64,000 bases of DNA. Origin: Bhargavaea cecembensis. GTDB taxonomy: Bacteria > Bacillota > Bacilli > Bacillales_A > Planococcaceae. The translations under genes were made by a program, and so were the position numbers. The notes below the pieces were generated by a model. It worked only from the letters and a program-made list of their open reading frames with translations, was not told the DNA's origin and did no database searches. Below, in pieces: positions 51,696-60,439 of the stretch. The stretch spans positions 274,981-338,980 of the forward strand of contig NZ_LN651373.1 in the NCBI RefSeq assembly GCF_000826125.2. Direction: 5' to 3'. How positions within the stretch are numbered: the first letter of the stretch is position 1; each line of letters begins with the position of its first letter.

Positions 51696-52866
51696 GCGCC
51701 TGATCGGATGGATTTGCTGTTGCCTGCTCCTGGCCGGATGCTGGGATCAGCGGGAGCTGAATGAGCTGGCGATTGTCGTGGCGTTCGGAATCGACAAGGC
51801 GGAGGAAGGCTACCGGGTGTCCGCCCAGGTCGTTGTTCCGTCGGAGGTTTCGTTTCAGACAAGTGCGGGGCGTTCTCCGGTCACGATTTACGAAGCGGAA
51901 GGTGAAACGGTGTTCGAGGCGATCCGGAAAATGACGAAGGAATCGCCTCGGCGGATCTACCCCGGGCACCTCCAGATTTTGGTGATCGGTGAGGGGCTGG
52001 CGCGGGAAGGGATCCGGGATACGCTGGATCTGATGAACCGGGACTGGGAGATCCGGTCCGACTATTCGGTCGTCATTTCAAAGGACCGGCTGGCGTCGGA
52101 CATCTTGAGCGTGTCCACGACGATCACGAACATCCCGGCCGGCAAACTGTTCGAGACGCTGGAGACCTCGCACAAAAGCTGGTCGTCGACCCACGTCAAG
52201 AAGCTCCATGACGTCATCACCGACATCACGAGCGACGGAAAAGATCCGGTCCTGACAGGCGTTCAGATGACCGGGGACCCGGAGTCCGGCTCGGACAAGG
52301 GGAATGTCGATCAGATCCTGCCGGCATCCCGGCTTTTCTATGACAATCTGGCCGTATTCCAGGCAGACCGGCTCGTCGGCTGGCTGAACGGGACTGAAAG
52401 CGAAGCCTACAATTTCACCGTCGGGTCAATCAAGAATACGGTGAAAGTGATTTCCTGCCCGAAAGGCGGACAGACGACGATTGAAGTGACGAAGGCGGAA
52501 TCCAAGATTGAGGCCAGTTTCCCGGACGGGGAGCCGGCAATAAACATTCGTGTGGATGCGCAAGGGAATGTCGGTTCGGTTGAGTGCGACGTGGACTTGA
52601 TCGATCTCAAAACATTGCCTGAGCTTGAAAAAATTTTCGCGAAGAAGCTCGCCGGGGATATCGAAGAGACGGTCGCGAGCATCCAATCGCGGTATGATGC
52701 GGACATTTTCGGATTCGGCGAAGTGATCCACCGGGCCGACCCGGCTAAGTGGAATCGGATGAAAGGTGAATGGAAGGAAGTCGGCTTCCCGGAAACCCCC
52801 GTCACGGTGGACGTGAAAATGAAAATCGAATGGACGGGCACGGTGCTGAATTCTTCACTGCAATAA
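51688..52866 (+). CDS. GerC-family germination lipoprotein (C subunit)
   Basis: 392 residues from ATG 51688 (GGAAGGAGCGGGAG upstream), overlapping the A subunit by 8 bp. Lipoprotein signal LLLAGC with lipidated Cys18, then the invariant WDQRELNELAIVVAFGIDKA. Three alpha/beta domains follow, with PGHLQILVIGEGLAREGI and a C-terminal VTVDVKMKIEWTGTV. The subunit completes the receptor on the outer face of the spore inner membrane. Confidence 0.93.
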   Translation: MGKRLIGWICCCLLLAGCWDQRELNELAIVVAFGIDKAEEGYRVSAQVVVPSEVSFQTSAGRSPVTIYEAEGETVFEAIRKMTKESPRRIYPGHLQILVIGEGLAREGIRDTLDLMNRDWEIRSDYSVVISKDRLASDILSVSTTITNIPAGKLFETLETSHKSWSSTHVKKLHDVITDITSDGKDPVLTGVQMTGDPESGSDKGNVDQILPASRLFYDNLAVFQADRLVGWLNGTESEAYNFTVGSIKNTVKVISCPKGGQTTIEVTKAESKIEASFPDGEPAINIRVDAQGNVGSVECDVDLIDLKTLPELEKIFAKKLAGDIEETVASIQSRYDADIFGFGEVIHRADPAKWNRMKGEWKEVGFPETPVTVDVKMKIEWTGTVLNSSLQ

Positions 52867-52895
52867 CCGGAAGGAAAAAAGGAGGGCGGCGGCCC

Positions 52896-54008
52896 ATGGA
52901 TCAAGTGAAAATCAGCTCTTACCAGTTTCTCGTGCTCGTCACCTTTTTCTCCGTCGGGACGAGTTTGCTGGCGGTTCCGGCCATCCTCGCAGAGAGGACG
53001 GGGCAGGATGCATGGATTGCTGCGGCCATCGGCTCGGCGGTGAGCGTGGCGATCGTTTCCTTTTACGTGTGGCTGGCCTGCAGGTTCCCCGGCTTGACCT
53101 TCATCGAAATGATTGAACTGCTCCTCGGGAAATGGATTGGCAGGCTGGTGACCCTGTTTTTCGTACTGGCGGCGATGACGTTCACGGCGACACTTCTGTA
53201 TTATTCGGGAAGCTTTCTCAAAATCGAGGTGATGCCGAGGACGCCCACGCTGATCCTCAACCTTTTTATAGGAGCTGTCATCGTGCAGGGGGTGTACGTA
53301 GGCCTCGAAACAATCGCCCGGTCCGCGGAAATTTTCATTGGTGTATTTCTCCTGCTTTTCGGGTTCCTGCTCGTTTCCCTGTTGCCCCAGGTCAAGTTTG
53401 AGCAACTCATGCCCGTCTCGGTAGCGGGGGCGGGCGACATTGCCTGGGCCGCCTTCTCGGTCGCCGAAGTGTCCGGCCTGACTACGGTCGTCTTGCTCGT
53501 CGTGTTTCCGGCTTTCACGAAAGATATGAAGAAATCAGGGTACTCCTTCTTGATCGGCAATCTGATCGCGGGGATTCTCGTCACCGCGCTGACATTTTTG
53601 AGCATCGTCATCCTCGGTGCCGAGAACACGGCAAGGCAGCATTTTCCTGGATACGAGCTGGCGAGGCGAATCCACCTGGGGAATTTTGTGCAGCGGGTCG
53701 AGTCCCTCATGGCGGGTCTATGGGTGATCACTCTTTTCTTCAAGGCGTCCCTTTACTTTTTCGCGGCCGTCTACGGCACCGCCCGGCTGTTCAAGTTGTC
53801 CGACTACCGGCGCCTGACTTTGCCGCTCGGCGGCGTAGCGGTGATTTTGTCGCTGACCCTTTTCCCGAACATCATGGCGTTCAAAAACTGGAACACGACA
53901 ATCGGGGCGGGGATCTCCATATCGGTCGGGGTGGCGTTGCCGCTGCTGCTGGCAGTGGTGTACGGGTTGAGGAGGAAGGGGTTGAAGAGAGCGGGGAAGG
54001 TTGGGTGA
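52896..54008 (+). CDS. GerB-family germination permease-like protein (B subunit)
   Basis: 370 residues from ATG 52896 (AAAGGAGGG upstream). About ten helices of the APC-like spore permease family. QFLVLVTFFSVGTSLLAVPA at the start and VESLMAGLWVITLFFKASLYF in the last third are typical. It binds the germinant in characterised receptors. The gene order here is A-C-B, a known variant of A-B-C. Confidence 0.92.
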   Translation: MDQVKISSYQFLVLVTFFSVGTSLLAVPAILAERTGQDAWIAAAIGSAVSVAIVSFYVWLACRFPGLTFIEMIELLLGKWIGRLVTLFFVLAAMTFTATLLYYSGSFLKIEVMPRTPTLILNLFIGAVIVQGVYVGLETIARSAEIFIGVFLLLFGFLLVSLLPQVKFEQLMPVSVAGAGDIAWAAFSVAEVSGLTTVVLLVVFPAFTKDMKKSGYSFLIGNLIAGILVTALTFLSIVILGAENTARQHFPGYELARRIHLGNFVQRVESLMAGLWVITLFFKASLYFFAAVYGTARLFKLSDYRRLTLPLGGVAVILSLTLFPNIMAFKNWNTTIGAGISISVGVALPLLLAVVYGLRRKGLKRAGKVG

Positions 54009-54096
54009 GGAGGGTGTTTGATAGAAAGATGGTTAAAGCATATCATTCCTTTAAGAGGGGAAAAGCTATTTGAATGGGCGAGAGAGGAGGAATATG

Positions 54097-54858
54097 ATGG
54101 AGAACAGTGAAGTAAGGACCCTTTTGGTCGTTTGGCAGAATAAAGAGACAAGGTTATTTTATCACATCGGAACCCTGTCTAATTTTGACGACCACTTTGA
54201 ATTCGAGTATACGCAAAACGTCAACAGACCCCGGAAATTGAGGGATGCACTGCAAAATGGATATATGTTGCATCCTGCTTTTCCGCAGATTGATAAGAAG
54301 TATATTTCACCGCAGCTATTTCCTGCCTTCGACCGTCGGATTCCTTCTGCGGATCGCGTTGATTATGTGACCATTCTTAATGACCTGCGTTTAAATCAGA
54401 ATGCAGACCGAATGGATATACTACGAGAAACCCGAGGGCGTTTGGCAAATGATACCTATTCATTCGAGCAACCCCTGAGGATAGGAGTAGATGGCAAAAT
54501 CAGATCTCAATTTTATATACACGGGATGCGCCATCGAAAGCTTCCGGGAAATTGGGGAGATATACTAAGGAAAAATAAAAGTCTCCGGCTTGTCCCGGAA
54601 GAGGATAATACTGCTGATGAATTTGCGGTTGCCGTTTATACAGAGGATATTCATATCGGATATGTCCCTAACTTCTACAGTCAGGCCGTCTCCTCGCTGA
54701 TCCACAACGGTGCGAAATCCCAAATGAAGGTTGTCTCAGTAAAAGAGAAGTCCACTCCGCACTGGTGGGTAAAAGTCGAGTTTGAATCCTCTGTTCCTGA
54801 TTTGGATGTATATGATTCGGAAGATTTGAAGACAGCCATGCTGGCGATCGCAGTCTGA
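54097..54858 (+). CDS. HIRAN-domain protein with a HipA-N-like start
   Basis: 253 residues from ATG 54097 (or 54094), with AGAGGAGG just upstream. The C-terminal part (about 145-225) is a HIRAN domain: FYIHGMRHRKLPGNW, LRLVPEEDNTADEFAVAVY and HIGYVPNFYSQAVSSLI. HIRAN domains bind DNA 3' ends in helicases and occur alone in bacteria. The N-terminal LLVVWQNKETRLFYHIGTLS and FEFEYT resemble the N-terminal domain of HipA-type proteins. Possible role in DNA processing or stress, inferred. Confidence 0.7.
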   Translation: MENSEVRTLLVVWQNKETRLFYHIGTLSNFDDHFEFEYTQNVNRPRKLRDALQNGYMLHPAFPQIDKKYISPQLFPAFDRRIPSADRVDYVTILNDLRLNQNADRMDILRETRGRLANDTYSFEQPLRIGVDGKIRSQFYIHGMRHRKLPGNWGDILRKNKSLRLVPEEDNTADEFAVAVYTEDIHIGYVPNFYSQAVSSLIHNGAKSQMKVVSVKEKSTPHWWVKVEFESSVPDLDVYDSEDLKTAMLAIAV

Positions 54859-54861
54859 CTC

Positions 54862-54897
54862 AACTCCTTGGGGCCGTTGCCTTAAGGGGTTTTTTTA
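54862..54897 (+). terminator. Rho-independent terminator
   Basis: An 8-bp stem (54862-54869 with 54884-54891, one G-U pair) followed by a T run to 54896. Confidence 0.75.
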
Positions 54898-54945
54898 GGT
54901 TAAGTTTCGGTAGGGGACGGGATGGAAAATGAAAGGGAATGGAGC

Positions 54946-54990
54946 AGGGCCCGTGACAGGGAGAAAGCTGTCGCGGGCCCTTTTATTTTT
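54946..54990 (+). terminator. Second strong terminator
   Basis: A 14-bp stem (54946-54959 with 54968-54981, one wobble pair) and TTTATTTTT. The 283 bp between 54858 and the next gene contain these two terminators and no credible ORF. Confidence 0.85.
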
Positions 54991-55141
54991 TCCAAAACGT
55001 GCACCAACATCTACAACAACGGCATCCGTCTTTCCTGTTGGTTGGAAGGCGAACCTCCGCTTTTGTTAATTTCCCTCTTCCCTTTCATCAAACTTTCACA
55101 TTGCGCTTGTAAGATGAAAGGGCAGATGGGAGGGGACAGGG

Positions 55142-55765
55142 ATGCTGGCAGCGGAGCGGATGATGGAAGCCGGGTTGGTCGTTTTAAGTCTGGCCGCCGG
55201 CACGGGGGCGGCGGCCTTGCTGACGGGCGGGAAGGGGTTCATGGGTCAGGCGGCTTCGGTTTTGGCCGATTTCGTTATCTTCCTGTGGGTCGGCAAGATC
55301 GTGCTGAATATCGGGCTGTTCGTGCGGGATCCGGTTTCCGTTTTAGCTTATCCTGCGGGCTCGTCTGCTTTTTACGTATCGGCGGCGCTGACCGCGGTGT
55401 CGGCCCGTTTCAGATGGAGGCGGGAGCCGCCGCCGGCCGGATTCTTCGCCTTTCTTTTGAGGGCGTTGTTCTTGTCCGCTTTTTTCTTTGAGTTTGCCGG
55501 GTACTTCCCGGACCGTCACGGGGCGGCCTTGCCGAACTTGCTGCTTTACGGAGTGCTGTCTGCGGTTAGCGTGGCTGTTCCGCTCCGGGAAATCCGGTTC
55601 GTCCGGTGGGCTGCACTTCTTTGGGGAGCGGGGGTCGCCGTCGTGGCGATGGCGTCCCCGCTCGTCACGCTGTTCGGTTTCGTCCTTTCTCCGTGGTTTG
55701 TTTTGCTTGTTTGTTTCGCCATCGTTTCATTTACTTTGATCAAATCGAAAGAAGGGATTTCATGA
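55142..55765 (+). CDS. Integral membrane protein upstream of ccdA
   Basis: 207 residues with about six hydrophobic segments (AGLVVLSLAAGTGAAALL, VLADFVIFLWVGKIVLNIGL, LPNLLLYGVLSAVSVAVPL, LLVCFAIVSFTLI). GGGAGGGGACAGG precedes the ATG. I recognise no family. Its stop codon overlaps the ccdA start as ATGA, so it is co-translated with thiol-disulfide transfer genes and may help them, for example in heme/cytochrome c or spore thioredoxin pathways. Confidence 0.7.
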   Translation: MLAAERMMEAGLVVLSLAAGTGAAALLTGGKGFMGQAASVLADFVIFLWVGKIVLNIGLFVRDPVSVLAYPAGSSAFYVSAALTAVSARFRWRREPPPAGFFAFLLRALFLSAFFFEFAGYFPDRHGAALPNLLLYGVLSAVSVAVPLREIRFVRWAALLWGAGVAVVAMASPLVTLFGFVLSPWFVLLVCFAIVSFTLIKSKEGIS

Positions 55766-56520
55766 GTATGATCACTGCGGACACGGCGCTGTTGCTCGGT
55801 CTGGCACTCGCGCTCGGGGCAGGGGCGGTGTCGTTTCTGTCGCCGTGTGTGCTGCCGCTGTTTCCGGCTTATCTTTCCTATATTACCGGCGTCAGCGTCA
55901 AGGATATCCAGGAGGACCGGTCGGCGCCTGTCCGGAGGAAGCTCCTCAGCCATGCGCTTGTGTTTCTGGCCGGCATTTCGATCGTCTTCGTCAGCCTCGG
56001 GGCCGGCGCTTCATTCGTCGGGCAATGGATGCAGGACCTGCTGACCGGGGATTCTGGGCTGCTCATCCAGCGGCTTGCCGGTATTTTCATTATTTTTATG
56101 GGATTTTTCGTGGCGGGGTGGATTCAGATCCCGGCGTTCATGAAGGAGCGGCGCTTTCAGTATACGAAGTCCACGACGAGTTTTGCAGGGACGTTTTTCG
56201 TCGGGGTCGGCTTTGCGGCGGGCTGGACGCCGTGCATCGGACCGATTTTTGCGTCCATTCTCATGCTCGCCGCCGCGCAGCCGGGACAGGGGCTGCTGTA
56301 TACCATTTTTTATGTGATCGGGTTTGCGGTTCCGTTTCTCGTGCTTACGTTCTTTATCGGTTCTTCGAAGTGGCTCGTGCGGAAATCCGGCATCATCGTC
56401 AAAATCGGCGGCGTTCTCATGATCGCCATGGGTCTCATTCTGTTCCTTGGCCTGATGCCGCGGATCGCCGCTTTCCTGCTTGATCTGATCAGTGATTCTT
56501 GGCTTTCCAAATTGGGATGA
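55762..56520 (+). CDS. ccdA: Cytochrome c biogenesis protein CcdA
   Basis: 252 residues, six helices. Moves electrons from cytosolic thioredoxin across the membrane. The two redox cysteines lie in FLSPCVLPLFPAYLSYI (helix 1) and GWTPCIGPIFASIL (helix 4), each with the conserved prolines. Translation starts by ATGA overlap; the frame is open upstream to 55606. The ResA-like gene next is its natural electron acceptor. Confidence 0.95.
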   Translation: MSMITADTALLLGLALALGAGAVSFLSPCVLPLFPAYLSYITGVSVKDIQEDRSAPVRRKLLSHALVFLAGISIVFVSLGAGASFVGQWMQDLLTGDSGLLIQRLAGIFIIFMGFFVAGWIQIPAFMKERRFQYTKSTTSFAGTFFVGVGFAAGWTPCIGPIFASILMLAAAQPGQGLLYTIFYVIGFAVPFLVLTFFIGSSKWLVRKSGIIVKIGGVLMIAMGLILFLGLMPRIAAFLLDLISDSWLSKLG

Positions 56521-56536
56521 AAGGGAGCGTTGCGGA

Positions 56537-57121
56537 ATGAAGCGTACGATACTTGGACTCGTTTTGATCGCCATGATCGGCTGGGTGCTCGTTGACTTTG
56601 TCGGCAAAGATGTCGCCGAACCCGACAGCGGGCGGACCCCGGTCCTTTCCACGAACACGGAGGATGAGGGAGTGGAAGAGGCCGCGGCCCAAGATACGGT
56701 CGGGGTCGGCCGGGGCCAGATCGCTCCGGACTTTGAGCTCCGGACGCTGGAAGGGGAGACCGTCAGGCTGTCGGATTACCGGGGGCAGCGCGTGTTCATC
56801 AACTTCTGGGCGACGTGGTGTCCGCCGTGCCGGGCGGAGATGCCGGATATCCAGAAGATTTCCGAGGAGGAGGATGTCGCCGTGCTTGCGGTCAATCTTG
56901 CCTACACGGAGAAGGACCCGGGGGATGCCGGCCGGTTTGCGGAGGAGTTCGGCTTCACATTCCCGATGCCGCTCGATGAAGACGGCCGGCTCGCCGAGGA
57001 GTACCGGGTGTTCGCGTACCCGACGTCTTATATGATCGATTCGGAAGGCCGGGTGCAGTTCGTCGCGATGGGTGCGATGAACTATGACATGATGCGGCGC
57101 GAGCTGTCCAAGCTGAAATGA
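56537..57121 (+). CDS. ResA/StoA-like membrane-anchored thioredoxin
   Basis: 194 residues from ATG 56537 (AAAGGGAG upstream). An N-terminal helix (ILGLVLIAMIGWVLVDFVG) anchors it outside the cytoplasmic membrane. The thioredoxin domain has IAPDFELRTLEGETVRLSDY, the active site FWATWCPPCRAEMPD, and the cis-proline in FAYPTSYMID. It reduces apocytochrome c or, in spore formers, works in cortex/coat assembly (StoA role). The acidic linker after the anchor is about 30 residues. Confidence 0.92.
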   Translation: MKRTILGLVLIAMIGWVLVDFVGKDVAEPDSGRTPVLSTNTEDEGVEEAAAQDTVGVGRGQIAPDFELRTLEGETVRLSDYRGQRVFINFWATWCPPCRAEMPDIQKISEEEDVAVLAVNLAYTEKDPGDAGRFAEEFGFTFPMPLDEDGRLAEEYRVFAYPTSYMIDSEGRVQFVAMGAMNYDMMRRELSKLK

Positions 57122-57159
57122 CGGACCGGTCTGTGTAGGATAAAGGCGGAGGGATTGAC

Positions 57160-57843
57160 GTGAAACAGACGATTATGATTGTCGAAGACGACCGGATGAT
57201 CCGCGGACTGATCCGCCTTTATCTTGAAAAAGCGGGCTACCGGGTCGTGGAGGCCGGTGACGGCGAAGAAGCGAAGGCCGTGTTTCTGGACACGCAGCCG
57301 TGCCTCGTCATTTTGGACCTCATGCTGCCGAAGCTGAGCGGCGAAGAGGTCTGCGCGTGGATGAAGGAGCAGTCGCCCGATGAAGCGGCTGTCATCATGC
57401 TGTCGGCCAAGACGAGGACCGAGGATAAGGTGAACGGTCTGCAGATCGGCGCGGATGGCTACTTGACGAAGCCGTTCGAGCCCGAGGAACTGCTTGCCCA
57501 TGTGGAGGCTGTTTTGAGAAGGACCGGACGTTTTTGCCAAAAGCTCGTGTACGGCGGACTCTGCCTGAAACCGCTGAAAGGCGAAGTCTGGCTGGGCGAC
57601 GAACAGGTCCGGCTCACATCCCACGAGTTCCGGCTGCTCCATCATTTCATGAAGCATCCGAATCTGATCTTCAGCCGGGAGTCGCTGATTGATGAGCTTT
57701 ATCCGGACGACAGCCGGGCCGTCATGGACCGGACAATCGATGCACATATCAAGAAGCTTCGGGAAAAGATCGAGGAGGATCCGTCTTCGCCGAGCAGGAT
57801 CCGGACCGTGAGGGGGATGGGCTATAAATTTGCTGTGGAATAA
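57160..57843 (+). CDS. OmpR/PhoB-family response regulator
   Basis: 227 residues. Receiver domain 1-120 with acidic pocket VEDD at 8-11, phospho-acceptor D53 in LVILDLMLPK, and K in YLTKPFEPEEL. The C-terminal winged helix (about 130-227) has LTSHEFRLLHHFMKHPNLIF and DRTIDAHIKKLREKIEEDP with VRGMGYKF. Started at GTG with GCGGAGGGA upstream. The kinase gene overlaps its end by 14 bp. Confidence 0.95.
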   Translation: MKQTIMIVEDDRMIRGLIRLYLEKAGYRVVEAGDGEEAKAVFLDTQPCLVILDLMLPKLSGEEVCAWMKEQSPDEAAVIMLSAKTRTEDKVNGLQIGADGYLTKPFEPEELLAHVEAVLRRTGRFCQKLVYGGLCLKPLKGEVWLGDEQVRLTSHEFRLLHHFMKHPNLIFSRESLIDELYPDDSRAVMDRTIDAHIKKLREKIEEDPSSPSRIRTVRGMGYKFAVE

Positions 57844-58906
57844 AATCAGGGGCTTTTTCCCGAAAACCTTCTTCTGGCGGCTCACGCTCCTGAACATCAC
57901 CATCACGGCGCTGTTCATCGTGGTGAGCAGCTGGGCCATTTATAGCACGGCCTGCTTTCTCGTGGAAGGCATGGGCGGCAGCGGCCGTGCCGATGCGTTC
58001 CGCGCCAGGCTGCGGACGGACCTTTGGGTGTTCAGCATCGCCGCCATTTCCGTCGGCGGCTTTTTCCATATCCGGATGAACCGGACGCTCGTCCGTCCGC
58101 TCCAGTTGCTGATCGGTTCGATCAAGGAGCTGAAGGCCGGCGGCGCCCCCGGTCCGGTGCAGGCCCGGACGGACGGCGAGATGGAAGAACTGATCCGCCA
58201 TTTCAATGAACTGTCCGGCCAGCTCCAGCACAACCGCCGCCAGCAGAAGAAGCTCGTTTCCGACCTGTCCCATGAGATCCGGACACCGGTCACGAACCTC
58301 AACGGTTATTTGAACGCCCTGAAAACCGGCATGGTCGAGGGCAGTCCGGAGCTCTATGAAGCGCTTCACCAGGAGACCCGGCGGCTCATTGACCTTCTGG
58401 AGCAGTTCGACCAGCTGAAGGAGTGGGAAAACAGCAGCCACGAACATTTTCTCGACAAGAAACCGGCCGCGGTCAGGGAAGTGACGGCGCAGGCCGCCGG
58501 CATGTTCAGCTGGCAACTGGAGGACCGGGGCATCCCGTTCGAAATGAATGTCGAGCCTGCCGTTTTCCCGATGGACCGCCATGCCATCGCGCAAGTGCTC
58601 GCCAACCTTCTCGACAACGCCATCCGCTACTACGACGGCCCCGGCCCGGTCCGCCTCACCGGCCAATCCGGGGACGGCCGATATGAACTCGCCGTCGAAG
58701 GACCGGGCCTCCCCATCCCGACCGACAGCCAGGAAATCATATTCGAACGCTTCGCCCGCATGGAGCCCTCCCGTCACCGCTCCCTCGGCGGAGCCGGCCT
58801 CGGCCTCGCAATCTCCAAAGAAATCGTCGAACGCCACGGCGGCGAAATCGGCGTCGACACGGACGGGCACGTGCACCGGTTCTGGTTTTGGATTGGGGCG
58901 GCGTGA
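57830..58906 (+). CDS. Sensor histidine kinase
   Basis: 358 residues from TTG 57830, overlapping the regulator. Two membrane helices (about 17-45 and 65-82) enclose a very short external loop. Next come a HAMP-like stretch, the phospho-acceptor H148 in LVSDLSHEIRTPVTNL, and the N box LANLLDNAIRYY. The G1 box is odd: ELAVEGPGLPIP replaces the usual DxGxG, so the adenine-contacting Asp is missing. The F and G2 boxes (IFERFARME, GGAGLGLAISKEI) look normal. It probably senses an envelope or redox signal together with the CcdA/ResA genes upstream. Confidence 0.92.
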   Translation: MLWNKIRGFFPKTFFWRLTLLNITITALFIVVSSWAIYSTACFLVEGMGGSGRADAFRARLRTDLWVFSIAAISVGGFFHIRMNRTLVRPLQLLIGSIKELKAGGAPGPVQARTDGEMEELIRHFNELSGQLQHNRRQQKKLVSDLSHEIRTPVTNLNGYLNALKTGMVEGSPELYEALHQETRRLIDLLEQFDQLKEWENSSHEHFLDKKPAAVREVTAQAAGMFSWQLEDRGIPFEMNVEPAVFPMDRHAIAQVLANLLDNAIRYYDGPGPVRLTGQSGDGRYELAVEGPGLPIPTDSQEIIFERFARMEPSRHRSLGGAGLGLAISKEIVERHGGEIGVDTDGHVHRFWFWIGAA

Positions 58907-58973
58907 GAGGGCGGGTGAGTGGATAAAAGCAACGCTTCGCTCCGGGTTTTATACAATATACTGGACGCACTCT

Positions 58974-59079
58974 TGAAACGTTGTGTATCTGAGCTGAGAC
59001 GTTGTTTATCTTAGCTGAAACGTTGTGTATCTGGACTGAAACGTTAATTAGCTAAGGCGAGACGTTAATTAGCTAAGGA
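58974..59079. repeat. Five-unit intergenic array, 21-bp period
   Basis: Units start at 58974, 58995, 59016 and 59037, with a fifth at 59059. The consensus of the first three is TGAAACGTTGTGTATCTNAGC; the last two keep GARACGTT and then read AATTAGCTAAGG. Directly abutting, no spacers. It occupies the 370-bp gap between the kinase gene and the cassette at 59277. The remaining sequence of that gap shows nothing recognisable. Confidence 0.7.
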
Positions 59080-59276
59080 TGCAGACGCCGTACGAATTAG
59101 TGGTACCTCCCTGTTGCATACCGGTGATGGCCGCGTGATAATATTCTTAATTGGATTTGGCCATGCTCACTTTGTAGTCGGAATTGGGTATGTAAATGAG
59201 AGGTCTGTATAAGAGGATTTCACGCAGGTTGGTCGAATACTCAATATACAAGAACTACGTCGGGAGGAAATGAAGC

Positions 59277-59624
59277 ATGGAGGAATCTAAGGGAGCTCCA
59301 GAAGTGAAACTAAATTTTAAATACAAGTTTGAAGAAAAGTATAACCCTGTTTATGTTAATGGTGCTTTTGGAGGAGTAAATTCTCAAGGCGAAATTGTGG
59401 CGAATTTCTATTTTGAGCGGATGCCGATTCCCTATAGCGAAGAATTGAACATTAACGAAAAGGGAGAAGTTATCGGGTCGGAAGTGGTCGATCCGGAGGT
59501 CCCGGTGGCAGCCATTCGTTATATTGAAACAGGGATCATCATGAACTTGGAACATGCCAGACAGTTCCATGATTGGTTGGGCACTCATATACAAAGATTA
59601 GAACACTCTAAAGGCGGTGAATAA
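59277..59624 (+). CDS. Cassette gene 1: small protein resembling DUF3467
   Basis: 115 residues with GGGAGGA 9 bp before the ATG. The pattern YNPVYVNGAFGGVNSQGEIV, NFYFERMPIP, and IIMNLEHARQFHDWLGTHIQ (start strand, central strand, then a helix after xMxxxxAxxFxxxL) resembles DUF3467-type proteins. Function unknown. First of three genes: its stop is 1 bp from the next ATG. Composition is more AT-rich than the flanking core genes. Confidence 0.6.
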   Translation: MEESKGAPEVKLNFKYKFEEKYNPVYVNGAFGGVNSQGEIVANFYFERMPIPYSEELNINEKGEVIGSEVVDPEVPVAAIRYIETGIIMNLEHARQFHDWLGTHIQRLEHSKGGE

Positions 59625-59625
59625 T

Positions 59626-60087
59626 ATGGTCATCATGCATACAAGTTCTTCCAATGAGACTGTTCACCCTGCTTTATTCAACCGGAGAAAAACGAATAAT
59701 AATCTACTTGAGAATCAGACTGCCTCATTTAATCCGGGATTTCTTATGTCTGCAAGCAGACTCAATGAAAATCGGGAACGTCTTCAGCTAATGAAATCAC
59801 TGCAGTTTGGTTGGGATGGAGAGCATGCACAAGAAATTTCTCTTTCATTAATCCAAAATGTAGAGTATATGATTTCAGATCTCATTTATCAACCGGAAAT
59901 CCAGCCTACGGCTGCCGGATCCATTCAACTGGAGTACGAAAGGGAAAACGGTGATTACCTGGAAATTGAATTGACAGATGAGGAGATGGAGATCTTTAAG
60001 TCACTTTCACGGGGAATCGAAACATTGGAGGTTGCTGAGTTATCTTCCAACAGAATTAACAGGGAACTGAATGATTTTTATGCTTAA
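59626..60087 (+). CDS. Cassette gene 2: hypothetical protein with GWDG motif
   Basis: 153 residues from ATG 59626 (AAGGCGGTGA upstream; GTG 59617 is in frame but too close). Core features are LMKSLQFGWDGEHAQEIS, then PEIQPTAAGSIQLEYERENG and YLEIELTDEEMEIF. I have seen this GWDG...P...PT..G.I.LE.....L.IE arrangement in small uncharacterised proteins beside other accessory genes. No enzyme motif is apparent. It overlaps gene 3 by 17 bp, so the three are translated together. Confidence 0.6.
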   Translation: MVIMHTSSSNETVHPALFNRRKTNNNLLENQTASFNPGFLMSASRLNENRERLQLMKSLQFGWDGEHAQEISLSLIQNVEYMISDLIYQPEIQPTAAGSIQLEYERENGDYLEIELTDEEMEIFKSLSRGIETLEVAELSSNRINRELNDFYA

Positions 60088-60439
60088 AGACGAAGAAATT
60101 TTATACCGTGCCATCGGTCCCGCTCCTTTCCATTGGAGTACACAGGCCAATCGCCCATCTTCAGCTGCATTCTATGATAAGAATGGACTTTCGGTTGACC
60201 GAAAAGGGAACAGAGACCAAGAAGAGATTGTGGAATTGTTTTCCAAACGTTTTAAGCTGAAGGCTGTGGTATCTATATCTGCCCATACATGCATGGGAAT
60301 TGAAGTGCATCCGGCTGCAGCTCCGAGTCGAAGCAATCGTTGGCATGCCGAATTGCATGATTCTCCTGATGAGAAACTTATACAGAAATCCAAGCGCTTA
60401 CAGTTGGCACGACTGTGCCGGCTGGTATACATAAAGTGA
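60071..60439 (+). CDS. Cassette gene 3: hypothetical protein
   Basis: 122 residues from ATG 60071 (alternative ATG 60080). The pattern is EILYRAIGPAPFHWSTQANRPSSAAFY with YDKNGLSVDRKG, then VVSISAHTCMGIEVHPAA and NRWHAELHDSPDE, with several conserved-looking Arg, His and Ser positions. It could be a small enzyme or toxin-like protein, but I know no characterised relative. The stop is followed without a break, in the same frame, by the remnant of a yjiH gene, so the cassette border is at about 60440. Confidence 0.6.
   Translation: MIFMLKDEEILYRAIGPAPFHWSTQANRPSSAAFYDKNGLSVDRKGNRDQEEIVELFSKRFKLKAVVSISAHTCMGIEVHPAAAPSRSNRWHAELHDSPDEKLIQKSKRLQLARLCRLVYIK

Noticed and set aside
54922..55491. Open frame of 189 codons
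   Set aside because: It runs over a terminator and overlaps the membrane-protein gene at 55142 in another frame, with poor codon use.
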